Positions 8,862-10,161 of a DNA stretch of 10,161 bases are shown one piece after another. The first letter of the stretch is position 1. Every line of letters begins with the position of its first letter. The DNA comes from Tannerella sp. (GTDB taxonomy: Bacteria; Bacteroidota; Bacteroidia; Bacteroidales; Tannerellaceae), in the NCBI GenBank assembly GCA_031268395.1, contig JAIRXI010000001.1:1-10161 (forward strand), read 5' to 3'. Below the pieces are notes generated by a model. That model was not told the origin of the DNA, ran no database searches, and worked only from the letters and a program-made list of their open reading frames with translations. Both the position numbers and the translations under genes were made by a program.

Positions 8862-9101
8862 CTAAATGGAGAGGTAGAACGCTGCCCGCTTCCCGTCCAT
8901 GTCGGCATGTGCCGCTTGGGTCTTCGTTGCGGGATTGTTCCACACCTCGTGCGACATCTCAGCCGGTTTAACTTCCCGCGCACGTCCACCGCCCAGACTT
9001 CGGACACGCCCCATTTCGTCGGACGGGCGTCCGGATACACAAAAAACGAATCTCCCCAGGAGATCAACGCTGCCTTGTTTCGAGGTAAATAACTCATACA
9101 T
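8862..9101 (-). CDS. Small GC-rich ORF of uncertain reality
   Basis: A 79-codon frame starts at ATG 9099-9101 (MYELFTSKQGSVDLLG) behind an AT-rich leader and ends FYLSI at 8862, nine nt before the propeller start. That is where a small leader-type peptide gene often sits in propeller clusters. I see no signal peptide, no LSDLxLxNVEALA-like motif and no domain I recognise. The stretch is much richer in G+C than its neighbours, and other frames on both strands are also open through most of it (for example minus 8849-9097 and plus 8841-9092). It may therefore be a non-coding dispersed element. The same frame stays open upstream through the minisatellite to 9479, giving a possible 205-codon ORF, which I think is accidental. 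Confidence 0.3.
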   Translation of the reverse strand: MYELFTSKQGSVDLLGRFVFCVSGRPSDEMGRVRSLGGGRAREVKPAEMSHEVWNNPATKTQAAHADMDGKRAAFYLSI

Positions 9102-9144
9102 TTTAAAATTAGAATTGTAAATAATTTTGTTGTCTAATCTCTGT

Positions 9145-9172
9145 AAAAATAATTGGCCGGACAATCGTCCGG
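9145..9172. repeat. 28-bp direct repeat with a hairpin, copy 2
   Basis: Identical over 28 bases to 7150-7177. Its right half, CCGGACAATCGTCCGG, runs directly into the 21-bp minisatellite, whose units contain the related CAATCGTCCGG or CAATCGGACGG. The array may have grown out from this hairpin. Confidence 0.9.
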
Positions 9173-9380
9173 ATATTCCGTTCAACAGGATGGGTGATCC
9201 ATTCAATCGTCCGGATATTCCGTTCAACAGGATGGGTGATCCATTCAATCGGACGGGCCTACCATTCAATCGGACGGGCCTTCCATTCAATCGGACGGGT
9301 CTTCCATTCAATCGGACGGGTCTTCCATTCAATCGGACGGGTCTTCCATTCAATCGGACGGATGTTCCATTCAATCGAAC
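9171..9380. repeat. 21-bp minisatellite, 10 units
   Basis: Two 42-bp units (9171-9212 and 9213-9254), each divisible into two diverged 21-mers, are followed by 21-bp units at 9255, 9276, 9297, 9318, 9339 and 9360. The core is GGGTCTTCCATTCAATCGGAC. Units 9297, 9318 and 9339 are identical; the ends are more diverged (GGATGTTCC...GAAC at the right), and a degenerate trace continues to about 9401. Because 21 is divisible by three and the unit has no stop in several frames, both strands show heptapeptide-repeat ORFs (PFNRTGL on plus, PVRLNGR on minus). None has a convincing start context or flanking domain. The unbroken 21-bp periodicity is equally explained by slippage. Confidence 0.93.
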
Positions 9381-9600
9381 GGATTTAACGTTCGCATGGA
9401 TAAAAAGGCCTTTCGGAAGCCCCGCTATCACAATCAAACTACTGTCTGTTATCAGGTTGCAAAAAGTATCCATATTCATTCAATTGTTAAATCCGACTGT
9501 TAAAAGCTCCGCCGTCAATTCTTTGCTGATTGTGTCCGGCAAAGGGTCCGGCGAAGGGTCCGGCGAATTGCCCCTGTCCGGCAAACCGGAACCAGCTGTT
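9381..9600. other. Gene-free spacer with a short 12-bp repeat
   Basis: No supported gene. GTCCGGC(A/G)AA occurs four times, at 9534, 9546, 9558 and 9576; the first three are exactly 12 bp apart (TCCGGCAAAGGG, TCCGGCGAAGGG, TCCGGCGAATTG). The GTCCGG core is shared with the 28-bp direct repeat. The rest of the stretch is AT-rich and shows nothing I recognise. Confidence 0.7.
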
Positions 9601-9783
9601 TTATTTGAGATAATATTTCACTATTACAGGGTTGTCATCGTCATTTACAGTTGCCATTCTTTTTTTGTTTTCATCATCCAGCAAGGATGGATTAATATAA
9701 TCCTTTAACTCATAAGGCTGGATGGCCGCATACAGGATATTTATCTGAGTTTTTCCGTACAGACAACATCCTTTACTCTCCTT
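9601..9783 (-). pseudogene. C-terminal remnant of a beta-propeller gene
   Basis: Read on the minus strand and ending at TAA 9601-9603, this frame encodes ILYAAIQPYELKDYINPSLL, then DDENKKRMATVNDDDNPVIVKYYLK. It aligns with the C terminus of the propeller at 7638-8852 (LGYCNPGELEEYLTEDML...NPIIIKYQFR): same spacing, shared EL.(D/E)Y, LLD(D/E)-like and NP(V/I)I(V/I)KY blocks. The frame has no start codon before the homology except a late internal Met, and it is closed upstream by the TAA that ends the TolB-like gene, in the same frame. Only about the last 50 residues survive, so most of the gene, including the propeller body and lipobox, is gone. A deletion joining it to the neighbouring gene's end is the simplest explanation. 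Confidence 0.7.
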
Positions 9784-10161
9784 TTATATAAGCCCGTCCA
9801 GATCCAGATACGCGAACTGGATTTCATCGTACAGGCTCATGATAAGCCGGTTGTTTTCCCGGTCGTAACAGAAAGCGCCTATTCTGTACCCCGTTTCCAG
9901 CGTTTGCAGATAGTCGCCGTCTGTGTTGAAAACAAGAAATTTGGTGGGCTTGCTTGTCTCCAAACCTCTTTCGCCATGGATAAAAGAGATTTCACCGTTA
10001 TAAGTAGTAAAAAGTTTGTCGCCACAAAACAAAGCTCCATTAAGATACGATTTTCTTGTTTTTTCGCTGTTCCATTTCGGGCCGTAGACATTATATTTCA
10101 GATTTCCGTCAAGATCGCAGACGGTTATCAGGTCATGGTCACTATAACAGATCACATAGAT
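9784..10161 (-). CDS. TolB-like six-bladed propeller protein, 3' part
   Basis: About 125 C-terminal residues of a gene whose start lies beyond the right edge; the frame is open to the last base, so the GTG at 10155 is not a real start. The visible sequence (VICYSDHDLITVCDLDGNLK...FLVFNTDGDYLQTLETGY...CYDRENNRLIMSLYDEIQFAYLDLDGLI) consists of short beta-blade repeats. Its ending, an R.I-type acidic strand followed by a D-L-D-G tail, resembles Bacteroidetes TolB-like propeller proteins (PF15869-like). These are mostly predicted lipoproteins of unknown role, often beside PF17170-type propellers, as here. The signal peptide cannot be checked. It ends at TAA 9784-9786, immediately before the propeller remnant. 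Confidence 0.75.
   Translation of the reverse strand: MYVICYSDHDLITVCDLDGNLKYNVYGPKWNSEKTRKSYLNGALFCGDKLFTTYNGEISFIHGERGLETSKPTKFLVFNTDGDYLQTLETGYRIGAFCYDRENNRLIMSLYDEIQFAYLDLDGLI

Noticed and set aside
9171..9380. CRISPR array
   Set aside because: The 21-bp units follow each other without unique spacers and no cas gene is present; it is a simple tandem repeat.
8862..9479. 205-codon minus-strand ORF through the minisatellite
   Set aside because: The repeat keeps several frames open on both strands, so openness is not evidence of coding. The N-terminal part shows no signal or domain; only the 8862-9101 part is kept, at low confidence.
9127..9708. Plus-strand ORF with PFNRTGL repeats
   Set aside because: It begins with TTG in AT-rich DNA, its body is the minisatellite and its C-terminal part runs antisense through the propeller remnant; no recognisable domain.
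8853..9783. NVEALA-type secreted peptide gene
   Set aside because: Such peptides often accompany these propellers, but I found no lysine-rich signal followed by an LSDLxLxNVEALA-like motif on the minus strand here.

Overview
The window looks like chromosomal DNA from a member of the Bacteroidales. Three things point there: a TAnnTTTG promoter box just ahead of the leader of the first operon, A-rich rather than Shine-Dalgarno-type sequence before many starts, and six-bladed beta-propeller lipoproteins of the kind common in Bacteroides, Parabacteroides and Tannerella. I cannot name a genus. By eye the thiamine operon is much richer in G+C than the propeller genes to its right.

Layout. Positions 1-360 hold a 144-145 bp tandem repeat (about 2.5 copies) built from a dispersed palindromic element. 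A promoter (about 408-440) and a TPP riboswitch (about 446-522) lead a seven-gene plus-strand thiamine operon: thiD, thiS, a TenI/ThiE paralogue, thiE, thiG, thiC and thiH (586-6608). Positions 6609-7637 carry no credible gene. They hold a second copy of the flanking repeat, a perfect 29-bp inverted repeat, a nest of palindromes and two copies of a 20-nt hairpin. On the minus strand follow a complete beta-propeller lipoprotein (7638-8852), a small GC-rich ORF of uncertain reality (8862-9101), a 10 x 21 bp minisatellite (9171-9380), a short 12-bp repeat, the C-terminal stump of a second propeller gene (9601-9783) and the 3' part of a TolB-like propeller gene running off the right edge.

How the genes work together. 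ThiC makes the pyrimidine HMP-P and ThiD phosphorylates it to HMP-PP. ThiH makes dehydroglycine from tyrosine, ThiS carries the sulfur, and ThiG builds the thiazole. The TenI-like protein may tautomerise the thiazole, and ThiE joins the halves into thiamine phosphate. TPP closes the loop through the riboswitch. ThiF, needed to activate ThiS, is not present in the window.

I found no clearly new biological system. The most interesting parts are the repeat landscape flanking the operon, the minisatellite next to a shared hairpin sequence, and the propeller-gene remnant, which together suggest a recombination-prone intergenic region.
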